DNA of 64,000 nucleotides from Bacillus sp. es.036 (GCF_002563635.1 NZ_PDIZ01000001.1:2976001-3040000); one strand, 5' to 3'. Shown: positions 36,132 through 46,309, counted from the first letter of the stretch. The notes: generated by a model from the letters alone, not told the origin. Translations and numbers: made by a program.

Positions 36132-37211
36132 CTACCTCACCAACACCGCGTTCCGCACATACGTAACGCCTTCTACCTCAACTTCCTGATACACCCATTC
36201 ATCTGTATATGTCATAAATTCGAGGCCTTCTTCAGTGAGAAGCACCGTGTCTTCTGACTTTACACCAGGCAATGAAGGATTCCATGCGTAGGCTTGATTC
36301 ACGACAATCTTGTTTGGTGTGTCTGGATTCGCGAGAAATTCGCGCGAATTAAATCCGGTTAATCCACCCTGATGAAGAAGTTTCCAATCTTCCGGGAAGC
36401 CTTGCTTATCGTACTCCGCAATTCCGGCTTGGATCACTTCCCCTGCCGTTGCGCCCACTTTCGTCGCATGATTCATCACGCTATCAATCCTTGCAACCGC
36501 AGCGCTATGCTGACGCAATTCTTCTGGCTGTTCGCCAAAGTAAACGAGTCTCGTAACGTTTGCGACAAGGCCTGCTTCTTCCGCACAAATGACAATCATC
36601 GCATGACGTTCAAGCTTCTTCTGAGTTGGAATCGGGTGGCGATAGCGATAGATCCGCTCATCTGTCGCAACGAGAAGCACCTGAATCGACATCCCACCTG
36701 CAAGTATTTTCGCTGCAAGATGCGCTTCAATTTCTTTTTCCGTTTGACCTGGCTCAATTTCACGGCACGTCTCTTCTACCGCTTTTGCAGCTTTTTGACA
36801 GAGATTACGGTACAGTTCACGCTCATCAGCCGACAAGATCGAGCGATACTTTCCAAGCACTTCATCCACTACATCCCAGTCGCCATAAGGCATGTCAGCT
36901 GCCATCCGCAGTCCAGCCGTTACCGATTCAATTAAATCTTCAGCTGGTTTGTACCAATCATCAGACAGCACTTCAAAAGAAAACGAAAGATCGGCACATT
37001 CTTCTTCCACAATACGGCGCTCTTCCATTTTCGACGTAACAAGATACGCCTGCTCACGCGTAATAATCCAGTCAGCCACACCTGCTTCCATCGTCTGAAC
37101 GATGTAATTCGTATTCCCTCCTGTGATCCAAGAGAAATTGTTCCGCCTTCTAAGTAAGACCCCATCATAACCCTGTTCTTCTAAAAATAAACGTACCTTC
37201 TCAATACTCAT
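36132..37211 (-). CDS. M24/creatinase-fold protein with altered metal site
   Basis: This 359-residue protein has a creatinase N-terminal domain (MSIEKVRLFLEEQGYDGVLLRRRNNFSWITGG) and an M24 pita-bread domain. In place of the metallopeptidase pattern D..Y..DiTRT it has ICAEEAGLVANVTRLVYFG, and in place of EPG it has WNPSL. Of the usual five ligands only the His of HQGGLTGF and Glu of KSEDTVLL remain. It may be metal-free, like creatinase, or catalytically dead. The start overlaps the galE stop (ATGA), so it is the last gene of the galactose operon, which is an unusual place for a peptidase. Confidence 0.85.
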   Translation of the reverse strand: MSIEKVRLFLEEQGYDGVLLRRRNNFSWITGGNTNYIVQTMEAGVADWIITREQAYLVTSKMEERRIVEEECADLSFSFEVLSDDWYKPAEDLIESVTAGLRMAADMPYGDWDVVDEVLGKYRSILSADERELYRNLCQKAAKAVEETCREIEPGQTEKEIEAHLAAKILAGGMSIQVLLVATDERIYRYRHPIPTQKKLERHAMIVICAEEAGLVANVTRLVYFGEQPEELRQHSAAVARIDSVMNHATKVGATAGEVIQAGIAEYDKQGFPEDWKLLHQGGLTGFNSREFLANPDTPNKIVVNQAYAWNPSLPGVKSEDTVLLTEEGLEFMTYTDEWVYQEVEVEGVTYVRNAVLVR

Positions 37212-38200
37212 GACTGATCTCCATACCCTTCAGGATGATTTTGATGCCAGCTCCACGCGTGCGCCACAATTTGCGAAAGCTCTGGATAGACCGGCTTCCA
37301 CCCAAGTACATTCATCGCTTTGGAAGAAGAAGCAATCAACGTTGCTGGATCTCCAGCGCGACGCGGCGCTACTTCTGCTTTAATGGATTTCTCCGTCACA
37401 CTACGACACGTATCAATCACTTCTTTCACCGTAAATCCTTTGCCATTGCCAAGGTTATAAACACCGCTCTCATTCGTTTCTTTCATCTTTTTCAACGCAA
37501 GATAGTGAGCCTGCGCAAGGTCAAGCACGTGAATATAATCACGGACACATGTGCCATCTTTCGTATCATAGTCATTACCGAAAATCGATACTTTCTCACG
37601 CTGACCAAGCGCCGCCTGAAGGACGATTGGAATGAGATGAGACTCCGGTTGATGATCTTCCCCAATTTTCCCTTCTGGATCTGCACCAGCTGCATTAAAG
37701 TAGCGAAGCGAAGTTGATTTTAAGCCGTAAGCATCGTCACACCAGCGCAACATTTTCTCAATCGCAAGCTTCGTCTCTCCATACGGATTTGTTGGATTCG
37801 TCACATCTTCCTCTTCAATCGGCGTTCTTTCTGGATTTCCGTAAGTGGCCGCTGTTGATGAGAACACGATGTATTTCACATCATGTTCAACGAGTTTTGA
37901 TACAAGTGCATGAGAACCCGCTACGTTGTTTCGATAGTATTCAAGCGGATTTGTCACGCTTTCTCCAACAAGTGAACTCGCAGCAAAGTGAATCACAGAA
38001 TCAATGTCGTGATCCGCGAAGATTTGATCGATCACTTTTCCATCTGTTAAATCTCCTTTATACAAAGGAACGTTAAGCACAGCTTGTTCATGTCCTTTTG
38101 TTAAATTATCGAGTACGACAACATCTTCATTTTGCTCTCTTAAATACATAACCGTATGGCTACCGATATATCCGGCACCACCAGTGACTAAAATCGCCAT
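37208..38200 (-). CDS. galE: UDP-glucose 4-epimerase (operon copy)
   Basis: This 330-residue enzyme has the Rossmann motif [16 protein letters not shown]. The catalytic YxxxK lies in NPYGETKLAIEKML, with SSTAATYG before it, and TSLRYFNAAGA and GDPATLIASSSKAMNVLGWKP follow. It interconverts UDP-galactose and UDP-glucose, the last step of the Leloir pathway, in the cytoplasm. It lies between the GH42 gene and the M24 gene, with which it overlaps by 4 bases. A second galE at 56.5 kb has a different context. Confidence 0.96.
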   Translation of the reverse strand: MAILVTGGAGYIGSHTVMYLREQNEDVVVLDNLTKGHEQAVLNVPLYKGDLTDGKVIDQIFADHDIDSVIHFAASSLVGESVTNPLEYYRNNVAGSHALVSKLVEHDVKYIVFSSTAATYGNPERTPIEEEDVTNPTNPYGETKLAIEKMLRWCDDAYGLKSTSLRYFNAAGADPEGKIGEDHQPESHLIPIVLQAALGQREKVSIFGNDYDTKDGTCVRDYIHVLDLAQAHYLALKKMKETNESGVYNLGNGKGFTVKEVIDTCRSVTEKSIKAEVAPRRAGDPATLIASSSKAMNVLGWKPVYPELSQIVAHAWSWHQNHPEGYGDQS

Positions 38201-38259
38201 ATTTTCCCCTCCGTATCAATCATTAATCGTCGAATGCTATCGTTATTTCCCGGAAAATA

Positions 38260-40269
38260 CTAATTAAGCTTTAACACATATGAACCAAGCGGTGCAATTG
38301 TCATTTCTCCACGATATTCCTCGTGTGAAACCGCATCGATCCACGTACCGTCTGGAAGTGTGAGCGTACCATCATGATCAGTCGAATGGTTTACAACAGA
38401 TAAAAATATCGCTCCATCTTCTCCAGTACGCGTAACAGCTTCCACGTTTTCACTTGAACGAATCGTCGTTACATCATTTGCTTTGAAAACTTCTCCATAA
38501 AGAGCATCCATCATCTCTTCTTCAAGAGCCGATCCGATGTAGTACACCGTACCTTTTCCATACTGATTTTTCGTAATAGCCGCTGTTTTTTCATAGAAAC
38601 AGTCGCGATATTCAGCAAGAACTTCCGCGGTTTTCGGCTCAACGAGATCGCACCAGATGGAAGCGACAGAGTTCACACCTTTCAGCGCTCCCTGCACCCC
38701 TTCAACCTCATTGTTTTGACCAAGCTGAAGCGATTCATATTCATTAATTTCAACACCCGCGAGCTCACGTAGTGCGCCTGGAAGCGTATCTTCTACGACA
38801 AAATTGTTCTGTTCTTTCACCCCTGCGCGATAAGAAAGAATCACGGTGCCACCTTGCTCCGCAAAGCGTGAGATTTTCTCATTAACTGCTGGATCGGTTA
38901 GGAAATAAACCGGTACAACAAGCACTTTATATCCGTCAAGATTGCTTTCTTTTGTTACGATGTCCGTCATCGCGTTCATGCGATGGGCAGGACTGTAGAA
39001 CCGAAGGAACTCTTGCTTGTATTCAAACGCATTGCTTTGTGGCTGAATGCCCCACGCCCAGGCGTTTTCAACATCATAATAAACCGCTACATTCGCACCA
39101 TATTTCGATGCAATCCACTCATCTCCAAACACGCTCAGGGAATCGATCACTTCTTTTACTTCATTGTATTTGCGCTTTGGTTTTCCATCATGGTCAAGAA
39201 CGCCGTGACAAAACTCTTCCGTTCCAAAACGAGCGGCGCGCCAGCGGAAGTACACAATTGCTTCAGCTCCGCGAGCAATCGCCTGATACGTCCAAAGCTT
39301 AATATGGCCTGGACGAGGCAAGTAACCGATGCGGCTCCAACCTTGCGCTCCTGAAAGTTCTTCCATCACCCAGAAGCCTTTCCCATCTTTTGAAGAGCGA
39401 CAAAGATCATGCTGATGCGCAATTGCAGCTGGCGCAATTGGTTCAGGTAAGCCGCCCCACACCGGATAGTTATCGAACGAAATAAAATCAAGCTCTTTTG
39501 ACATATCCCACTGATTAATGGCCTGATCGGTGTACACAAAGTTATGCGTAATCCACTGATCAGAGCGAATATGCTTTCGAAGAAGATCAGTTTGAAGCTT
39601 ATTGTAAGATGTATACGCATCTGCACAGAAACGATCAAAATCGAGAAGCAAGCTTGGATTATGCTCCTGGAACACTTTACGTGGCACAGGAATTTGCGAC
39701 CACGATGTATAGGTTTGACTCCAGAAGACGGTGCCCCACGCTTCGTTTAACGCATCTAACGTTTCATATTTTTGCTGTAGCCAAATTTGAAAAGCCTGCT
39801 GATCGACATCGCCATAGCTACGATCCGATTTTTCATGACCGTATTCATTGTCTACTTGCCAACCGATAATCCCTTCATGCCGACCGTAGCGCTTCGCCAT
39901 TTCATCTACAATTTTCGCAGAAAACTGACGGTACACTTCACTGTTTACTGTATAGTGACGTCTTGCTCCAAAGGAAATAACGGTACCATTCGGATCGACA
40001 GGTAAAATTTCTGGATACGTTTCACACATCCAGGCAGGTGGTGTCGCTGTCGGTGTTCCAAGCACCACCTTAATCCCGTTCTTAGTCATCAAGTCAATCG
40101 CTTCATCATAAAGCGCGAAATCATACATCCCTTCCTCAGGTTCCATCAGTTGCCAACCGAATTCAGCGATGCGCACAACATTCACACCAAGTTCTTTCAT
40201 TAATCGCACGTCTTCTGTCCAGCGCTCTTTCGGCCACTGTTCCGGGTAATAATCGACACCTACATACAT
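38260..40269 (-). CDS. Beta-galactosidase, GH42
   Basis: This 669-residue cytoplasmic enzyme has no signal peptide. GH42 features are the start YVGVDYYPEQWPKERWTEDVRLMKELGVNVVRIAEFGW, acid/base Glu142 in WQVDNEYGHE, and nucleophile Glu303 in WVMEELSGAQGW. Length is close to B. subtilis GanA. It cleaves galactose from galacto-oligosaccharides imported by the operon's transporter. The ribosome binding site AAAAGGAGCTAACACA is good. A terminator-like hairpin separates it from galT. Confidence 0.95.
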   Translation of the reverse strand: MYVGVDYYPEQWPKERWTEDVRLMKELGVNVVRIAEFGWQLMEPEEGMYDFALYDEAIDLMTKNGIKVVLGTPTATPPAWMCETYPEILPVDPNGTVISFGARRHYTVNSEVYRQFSAKIVDEMAKRYGRHEGIIGWQVDNEYGHEKSDRSYGDVDQQAFQIWLQQKYETLDALNEAWGTVFWSQTYTSWSQIPVPRKVFQEHNPSLLLDFDRFCADAYTSYNKLQTDLLRKHIRSDQWITHNFVYTDQAINQWDMSKELDFISFDNYPVWGGLPEPIAPAAIAHQHDLCRSSKDGKGFWVMEELSGAQGWSRIGYLPRPGHIKLWTYQAIARGAEAIVYFRWRAARFGTEEFCHGVLDHDGKPKRKYNEVKEVIDSLSVFGDEWIASKYGANVAVYYDVENAWAWGIQPQSNAFEYKQEFLRFYSPAHRMNAMTDIVTKESNLDGYKVLVVPVYFLTDPAVNEKISRFAEQGGTVILSYRAGVKEQNNFVVEDTLPGALRELAGVEINEYESLQLGQNNEVEGVQGALKGVNSVASIWCDLVEPKTAEVLAEYRDCFYEKTAAITKNQYGKGTVYYIGSALEEEMMDALYGEVFKANDVTTIRSSENVEAVTRTGEDGAIFLSVVNHSTDHDGTLTLPDGTWIDAVSHEEYRGEMTIAPLGSYVLKLN

Positions 40270-40312
40270 TGTGTTAGCTCCTTTTGCCGTTTTGTAGTTT
40301 AGATTTAATGTG

Positions 40313-40343
40313 AAAAGAAGCTCGCCAGAATCGGCAAGCTCTT
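40313..40343 (-). terminator. Intercistronic terminator-like hairpin between galT and GH42 gene
   Basis: On the minus strand AAGAGCTTGCC pairs with GGCGAGCTTCTT (one bulge, one G-U), followed by TTCACATT. The galT stop codon is inside it. The U tract is weak, so partial termination inside the operon is more likely than a full stop. Confidence 0.6.
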
Positions 40344-41874
40344 ATTGGTTTAAATGAGTGTTAAGCGCGTCCGTAAATCGGTCAAATGCTTCCTGACCTG
40401 ATGCCGTTCGTTTAAAGACCCCAGCATGACTTAAAATATCTGAGAAGATCAGTCCAATCTCATCACGCAACCGCCTCTGTACATTGGAAGAGTCCAGGTC
40501 CGGATATTTTTCAAGAAGGGTTTTCGCCCATTCAACATGCTTGTTAATCCGCTCATCACGTTCGATTTGGTTTAACGGATTTTCACCGCTGAGAGATTCA
40601 CCAAGTAAATAAAGTTCTTCTTGTAGTCGACCTGGAAGCACAGCAAGTCCCATCACTTCAATTAAACCGATGTTTTCTTTCTTAATATGATGCACCTCCG
40701 CATGTGGATGAAAAAGTCCCATCGGGTGCTCTTTTGTTGTGCGGTTGTTTCGTAGCACAAGATCAAGCTCATAGAAGTCGCCATTCCGTCGAGCGATCGG
40801 AGTGATTGTGTTATGCGGCTCTTCGTCTGTAAACGCAAGAACTTCAGCACGCTCATCGCTATATCCCTTCCAGAATTGAAGAATCGCATGGGCAACTTCA
40901 CCAAGCTCTTCGCGATCGGTGCTTTGGAGACGTAATACCGACATCGGCCACTTTACAATGCCAGCTGTGACATTCGGATAAGCTGACAAGACAACTGAGC
41001 GCTCCATCTCTGCTTTTGCCATCGGGAAGTCATGCTTTCCTCCCTGAAAATGATCATGACTTAAAATCGAACCGCCAACGATTGGCAGATCCGCGTTTGA
41101 GCCAATAAAATAGTGTGGAAACTTACCAACAAATTCAAGCAGGCGATCAAACGTGCCTCGAGAAATCTTCATTGGTTCATGTTCACCATACAAAACTATC
41201 GCATGCTCGTTGTAATAAACGTATGGAGAATACTGCAAATACCACTGCTTCTCTTCAAGCGTGACAGGAATCATCCGAAGGTTTTGCCGGGCTGGATGAT
41301 TGATTCGCCCCGCGTAGCCTACGTTCTCTTTACAAAGCAAGCATTCAGGATAGCCGCTTGACTTCATCGTTTTCGCAGCCGCAATGGCTTTCGGATCCTT
41401 CTCTGGTTTGGAAAGGTTAATAGTGATTTCCAACTCACCATATGCCGTTTTCGTTAGCCATTCCTCGTTTTTCGCAATGCGATCCGTACGAATGTAGTGC
41501 ACATCTTTTGAATAGTGATAAAAGTTAGCCGTTGCTGCTTCAGGGCCATCATGTTTATAAGTGGTTTCAAATTTCTCAATCACGCCTGATGGTCTCTCTG
41601 TTAAGCAACCCATGATTTTCGTATCCAACAAATCACGATAAGTCACCGTATTTTCAACGAGTCTTCCGTTTTCATAAGCCCACTCTAAAATTTCATCTAA
41701 AATGGTAACGGGGCTGTCAGGGATTTGCGAAGGAACGGCGCTTGGATCGCTCTCTTCAAGTTGTAGCACTTCAAGAATTTGATTTCGTACGTATGATAAA
41801 TCCCACTCATGAATCAGATGCTTATTCAATCCATATTGGAGGAGACGGTTAATCTCTTTGTCGATGCTTCTCAT
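40342..41874 (-). CDS. galT: UTP/UDP-glucose-hexose-1-phosphate uridylyltransferase (Firmicute type)
   Basis: I use ATG 41874 (MRSIDKEINRLLQYGLNK), 25 bases after galK with GGAGAGAAACC upstream; a longer frame overlaps galK without a ribosome binding site. The 510-residue length and the motif FHPHAEVHHIKKENIGLIEVMGLAVLPGRL mark the long Firmicute GalT class (B. subtilis GalT, 513 residues). It exchanges UMP between UDP-glucose and galactose 1-phosphate. Operon neighbours are galK and galE. Confidence 0.96.
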   Translation of the reverse strand: MRSIDKEINRLLQYGLNKHLIHEWDLSYVRNQILEVLQLEESDPSAVPSQIPDSPVTILDEILEWAYENGRLVENTVTYRDLLDTKIMGCLTERPSGVIEKFETTYKHDGPEAATANFYHYSKDVHYIRTDRIAKNEEWLTKTAYGELEITINLSKPEKDPKAIAAAKTMKSSGYPECLLCKENVGYAGRINHPARQNLRMIPVTLEEKQWYLQYSPYVYYNEHAIVLYGEHEPMKISRGTFDRLLEFVGKFPHYFIGSNADLPIVGGSILSHDHFQGGKHDFPMAKAEMERSVVLSAYPNVTAGIVKWPMSVLRLQSTDREELGEVAHAILQFWKGYSDERAEVLAFTDEEPHNTITPIARRNGDFYELDLVLRNNRTTKEHPMGLFHPHAEVHHIKKENIGLIEVMGLAVLPGRLQEELYLLGESLSGENPLNQIERDERINKHVEWAKTLLEKYPDLDSSNVQRRLRDEIGLIFSDILSHAGVFKRTASGQEAFDRFTDALNTHLNQ

Positions 41875-41899
41875 GGTTTCTCTCCACTCCTCTCCAGAC

Positions 41900-43078
41900 T
41901 TAAAACGCTTCCGAAAGCTGATTGATTTCTCTTGCTCCTGCACCTATTTCCACAACGTAAAATTCAGGTGTTAAACCCGTTTTCTCTTTATAGGTTTTCG
42001 CAACATTTGTTTGGAACGAATCCAAAAATTGATTTTCCACAATGCTAATTGTACAGCCGCCAAACCCTGCTCCTGTCATCCGCGAGCCGATGACACCTTC
42101 TTCTGCCCACGCAGCTTCAACTAAAGCATCAAGCTCAAGACCCGTTACTTCATAATCATCACGCAAGGAAACGTGCGACTCATTCATTAATTGACCGAAT
42201 GCGTCAAATTCGCCAGCTTTTAGCCTTTTGGCTGCTTCAATCGTACGAACGTTTTCATAAACCGCATGCTTCGCTCGTTTCTGATCAATCGGATTTGTAA
42301 TGTGCTGCTTATTTGCTTCAAATGTTTCAACCGTCAGATCACCAAGTGACTCAATCTGAAGATGCTCCTGAAGCTGACTCAATGCACGTTCACATTCAGA
42401 ACGGCGCTCATTATATTTTGAATCCGCTAGCCCTCTTCGTTTATTTGTATTCGAGATAACAAGCGAAGCATTTTCAAGAACAACCGGGCTGTAGGTATAT
42501 TCAAGCGTGTTGCAATCAAGAAGGACAGCCGCATCTTCTTTCCCCATCCCAATTGCAAATTGGTCCATAATCCCACAGTTCACGCCAACAAACTCATTTT
42601 CCGCACGCTGACTCATTTTCACCATTTCAACCATCTCAAGATGAAGGTCATTTAATTCATTTAATAAGACGGCCGTCGCTAGTTCGATGGATGCCGATGA
42701 AGATAATCCAGCTCCATTTGGAATATTGCCAAAGTAAAGCACGTCAAATCCGCTCACCGCATATCCTGAATCTTTCATAATTGAGACAACGCCTTTTGGA
42801 TAGTTCGCCCAGTCATCTTTCTCATCATAGATGAGCTCTTTCAGATCGACGGTTATGACGCCCTGATTTTCAAAATTCATGGAATAAAAACGAACGAAGG
42901 AATCTTCTCGTTTTCTTGCAACTGCATAAGTCCCAATACTAAGCGAGCACGGAAAAACGTGGCCCCCATTATAATCCGTATGTTCGCCAATTAAATTGAC
43001 GCGCCCTGGCGAGAAGAAGCTTCTAATCTCGCCACCTTCTCCATACACCTTACGAAATTGTGCATTTAGCGATTTCAT
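41900..43078 (-). CDS. galK: Galactokinase
   Basis: The start is ATG 43078 (MKSLNAQFRKVYG), six bases after GGGTGA; a GTG three codons earlier lies in that ribosome binding site. The 392-residue cytoplasmic GHMP kinase carries the galactokinase signature GRVNLIGEHTDYNGGHVFP, the phosphate loop PNGAGLSSSASIELA, and GSRMTGAGFGGCTIS near the C-terminus. It phosphorylates galactose released by the operon's three glycosidases. It lies between the LacI-type regulator and galT. Confidence 0.96.
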   Translation of the reverse strand: MKSLNAQFRKVYGEGGEIRSFFSPGRVNLIGEHTDYNGGHVFPCSLSIGTYAVARKREDSFVRFYSMNFENQGVITVDLKELIYDEKDDWANYPKGVVSIMKDSGYAVSGFDVLYFGNIPNGAGLSSSASIELATAVLLNELNDLHLEMVEMVKMSQRAENEFVGVNCGIMDQFAIGMGKEDAAVLLDCNTLEYTYSPVVLENASLVISNTNKRRGLADSKYNERRSECERALSQLQEHLQIESLGDLTVETFEANKQHITNPIDQKRAKHAVYENVRTIEAAKRLKAGEFDAFGQLMNESHVSLRDDYEVTGLELDALVEAAWAEEGVIGSRMTGAGFGGCTISIVENQFLDSFQTNVAKTYKEKTGLTPEFYVVEIGAGAREINQLSEAF

Positions 43079-43097
43079 TTTTTTCACCCGGCCTCGT

Positions 43098-44081
43098 TTA
43101 TTTACTGCTTTTTCGCAGTTTTAATTTTGTCGACATCGTTACTTTTTTAGCTACTTTTCTTCTCAGAAGACGCTCCATTAAGAGTCCCACTGCCGTTTCA
43201 CCCATTAATTCGGTATAAACTTTTACAGTACTTAAAGCGGGATAAACGTATTTTGAAACGCTAATGTCGTTTACGCCAATTAAGCTAACGCGATCTGGAA
43301 CAGCTACTCCATTTTCATGAAGAGCGCGGAGGCACCCAATCGCCATCGTGTCATTCCCTACAAAGAATGCGGTGGGAAGCTCTTCACCAAGTTCTTCAAT
43401 CGCTCGATTCATAAGTGAATAGCCGTCATCCACCGTAAAGGAACCCGTAAATACGTACGACTCATCATCTCGTTCTTTCATATATTGTTTAAACGTGATC
43501 TCACGTTCATCCACAATTTCAGCACTAGCATCCCGAAACGTTTCTCTTCCACCAATGTAACCAATTCGCTCATGACCTTTACTCGTAAAATAGTCGAGTA
43601 CTTTTTTTGTTGCCTTTTCAAAGTCAACGACAACTGCATCGTAACGTTCGTTATCTGGATCATAGTCAACAAAAACGATGTTTGGCGTTACTTTATTTAA
43701 TGAAGCAATTTCTTCGCTACTAAACTTACCTACGGCAATCATGCCCTGAATGTTTTCTTTTTCTAGCTCATCATAGTTATCTTTAAAAATTTTCACGAGT
43801 TCAAGTCGCTCTTCCTGACAGCGTTGCTCAACGCCAAGTCGAATCGACATGTAATACAGGTCATTCAACTCTTCCTTTTCCGTATACCAGTGAATGATTG
43901 CGATTTTTGGTGTAAGTGACTTCTTTCCGCGCTTCTTACTGTAAGAGAGCTCTTCCGCCACTTCAAAAATCCGCTTTTTCGTATCATCTGAAACAGATAA
44001 CGTTTCATCATAGTTGAGGACGCGTGAAACGGTCGATGTCGAACATTTCACTTTTTGTGCGATGTCCTTAATCGTTGCCAT
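43098..44081 (-). CDS. LacI-family transcriptional regulator of the galactoside operon
   Basis: The start is ATG 44081 (MATIKDIAQKVKCSTSTVSRVLN), preceded by AAAGGATGATGGCC. The 327-residue protein has a LacI helix-turn-helix (residues 2-25), a hinge, and a periplasmic-binding-like sugar domain (SEEIASLNKVTPNIVFVDYDP; LIGVNDISVSKYVYPALSTVKV). It is encoded inside the operon, so it is probably a galactoside-responsive repressor acting at the AGTAAAnnTTTACT palindromes over the two binding-protein promoters. GalR- or GanR-like; the exact inducer is unknown. Confidence 0.93.
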   Translation of the reverse strand: MATIKDIAQKVKCSTSTVSRVLNYDETLSVSDDTKKRIFEVAEELSYSKKRGKKSLTPKIAIIHWYTEKEELNDLYYMSIRLGVEQRCQEERLELVKIFKDNYDELEKENIQGMIAVGKFSSEEIASLNKVTPNIVFVDYDPDNERYDAVVVDFEKATKKVLDYFTSKGHERIGYIGGRETFRDASAEIVDEREITFKQYMKERDDESYVFTGSFTVDDGYSLMNRAIEELGEELPTAFFVGNDTMAIGCLRALHENGVAVPDRVSLIGVNDISVSKYVYPALSTVKVYTELMGETAVGLLMERLLRRKVAKKVTMSTKLKLRKSSK

Positions 44082-44097
44082 GGCCATCATCCTTTTT

Positions 44098-46296
44098 TTA
44101 TTCTGCTTTTAAGTAAAACACCTTCGATTGAAAGTCCCCACCGCGCTCAGCTTGCTCGCCGTTCGCTCCGTTAAATTCAATTGGAAGTGGAAGGCCGTGT
44201 TGCATCAGTTCATCTCCGAAATAAACTACTCCATCAACATCGTAAGCGCGATCTTTTCCTAAGCCTCTCACTTTCAAAAATTGATTCGTACGTGGGTTTG
44301 GCGTGCTTGATGCTTTATACCAGCCTACAAGTGCTTCTTTTTGGTCGGCTGACACGATCATCCAAGCCGTTTCATTGCTTTCAAACGGACTTTGCAACCT
44401 GATAAACTCTCCATCACGAACCAAGTGACGCAGTGACTGATAGCGTTTAATTTGCGCTTTCACAATTTCTTTCTCTTCATCAGAAAGACTAGAAGGATCC
44501 AGCTCATACCCAAACGTCCCAAAGTACGCCACATCCGCTCTCATAGAAAGAGGTGTTTCTCGAAGCGTTTGGTGATTCGGAACGGCTGAGACATGAGAGC
44601 CCATACTATAAATCGGATAAGCCATGGATGTGCCGTACTGAATTTTCAACCGCTCCACTGCATCTGTATCATCACTTGCCCAAGCTTGTGGTGCATAGTA
44701 GAGGAGAGCCGGATCAAAACGTCCTCCGCCGCCAGCACACGATTCAAACAATACATTTGGAAACTCTGATGTTAAGCGTTCATAAAGATCATAGACACCT
44801 AGAATGTATCGATGGAAAAACTCTCCCTGGTGCTCTAAACCTGCAGAGTAGGCCTCCGTAATGTTTCGATTCATATCCCACTTTATATAATCCAGGTTTG
44901 TAGCCTCAATGATTCCTTTCATTCGTTCAAAAATGTAGTCAACAACTTCCGCTCGCGTATAATCAAGCACGCGCTGATTGCGTCCAAGCGTAACGTGTTC
45001 ACCAGGAATGCCTACTGCCCATTCAGGGTGCTCTCTGAACAGATCACTGTCAGGACTAATCATTTCCGGCTCAAACCATAATCCAAATTGAAGTCCAGTG
45101 CTCTTTACTTTTTCAGCAAGAGACGCGATGCCATCCGGTAGCTTTTCTAAATCAACCGTCCAATCTCCGAGCGACGATTGGTCATTATTCCGCTTTCCAA
45201 ACCAACCATCATCTAGAACGAAAAGTTCAACCCCAAGCTCTTTCGCTTCGTTTGCAAAATGAAGCAACTTCTCTTCATTAAAATCAAAATATGTCGCTTC
45301 CCAGTTATTAATCAGGACAGGACGTTCTTTGTTCTTCCACTGCTCACTAATAAGCTGATGGCGATACAGACGATGGAACGTTTGGCTCATTCCGTTCATT
45401 CCTTGATCCGAATAAACCATGAGCGCTTCAGGAGTTTGAAATGCCTCGCCTGGGCTTAAATGCCATTGAAAGCCTAAAGGATGAATCCCAAGCTGCACGC
45501 GCGTCACATCGTAGTGATCGACTTCTGCTTGCGCAAGAAAATTCCCGCTGTACACGAACTGAAAACCAAGTACTTCTCCCGTATGCTCTGTCGCATCTGG
45601 AGTTTTTAAAGCAAGAAACGGGTTATGGTGATGAGAACTTGCTCCTCGTATGCTCGAAATCGACTGGATTCCTTGCTCTAACTTTCTCGTCTTCACATGA
45701 CGTTCGCGTGCCCATGTACCTGAGAGGTGCACCATTTCCATATCCGCATGAGGCAAATCAACAGACAGCGACATCATTCGATCAATGGAAATTTCAACAT
45801 CCGTTTTGTTTATCAGGCGAGCGTTTCGAGCGACCACCGCTTCATTTTCAAAAATCGTATAGCTAAGTTCGAGCTCTACCTGCTGAAACGAATCTTCCAA
45901 CACAACGAGGAGCGTCTCTGCTTCGTCTGCATTCGCGTACGTTGCCGGCAAATCTTTTAAACGAGGTTTTCCTTTCACCACTTCATGGGATTTGTACACA
46001 AAGTTCGCAATCGGCTTCTGGCCGGATACCATAAAGGCAGGTTCTCTAAAATCCCCTTTTCCATAGACAGGATACTCCTGTTGAATCGTTTCAAGCGAAA
46101 AAGCTGCATCGTCCTCATACGTATGACAGCTAGCCGGTGTTGGGTTGTTTGTTCTCTGAAAATGACGATAATCGCGCTCACGAAGCGCTTTTCCGAAATA
46201 CAAATGACCTAACTGCCCATTTTTTAAAACGTGAAAGATGTAGCTGATTTTTCCATTTGTAAGATGAAACTGCTGTTGATTAACGAGAATGCTCAT
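44098..46296 (-). CDS. Alpha-galactosidase, GH36
   Basis: I choose ATG 46296 (MSILVNQQQFHLTNGKISYIF), about nine bases after AAAGGA; an ATG two codons earlier is also possible. The 732-residue cytoplasmic enzyme has the GH36 catalytic blocks FVLDDGWFGKRNND, nucleophile Asp in DYIKWDMNRNITEAYS, CAGGGGRFDPALLYY, and acid/base Asp in ASDDTDAVERL. It hydrolyses alpha-galactosides such as melibiose or raffinose-type sugars, so the operon handles both anomers. It lies 13 bases after the GH35 gene. Confidence 0.95.
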   Translation of the reverse strand: MSILVNQQQFHLTNGKISYIFHVLKNGQLGHLYFGKALRERDYRHFQRTNNPTPASCHTYEDDAAFSLETIQQEYPVYGKGDFREPAFMVSGQKPIANFVYKSHEVVKGKPRLKDLPATYANADEAETLLVVLEDSFQQVELELSYTIFENEAVVARNARLINKTDVEISIDRMMSLSVDLPHADMEMVHLSGTWARERHVKTRKLEQGIQSISSIRGASSHHHNPFLALKTPDATEHTGEVLGFQFVYSGNFLAQAEVDHYDVTRVQLGIHPLGFQWHLSPGEAFQTPEALMVYSDQGMNGMSQTFHRLYRHQLISEQWKNKERPVLINNWEATYFDFNEEKLLHFANEAKELGVELFVLDDGWFGKRNNDQSSLGDWTVDLEKLPDGIASLAEKVKSTGLQFGLWFEPEMISPDSDLFREHPEWAVGIPGEHVTLGRNQRVLDYTRAEVVDYIFERMKGIIEATNLDYIKWDMNRNITEAYSAGLEHQGEFFHRYILGVYDLYERLTSEFPNVLFESCAGGGGRFDPALLYYAPQAWASDDTDAVERLKIQYGTSMAYPIYSMGSHVSAVPNHQTLRETPLSMRADVAYFGTFGYELDPSSLSDEEKEIVKAQIKRYQSLRHLVRDGEFIRLQSPFESNETAWMIVSADQKEALVGWYKASSTPNPRTNQFLKVRGLGKDRAYDVDGVVYFGDELMQHGLPLPIEFNGANGEQAERGGDFQSKVFYLKAE

Positions 46297-46309
46297 TGCC
46301 ATCGATCCT

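Noticed and set aside
36372-36935. 187-codon plus-strand frame
   Set aside because: It is antisense to the M24-like gene, with a shadow-type composition and no ribosome binding site.
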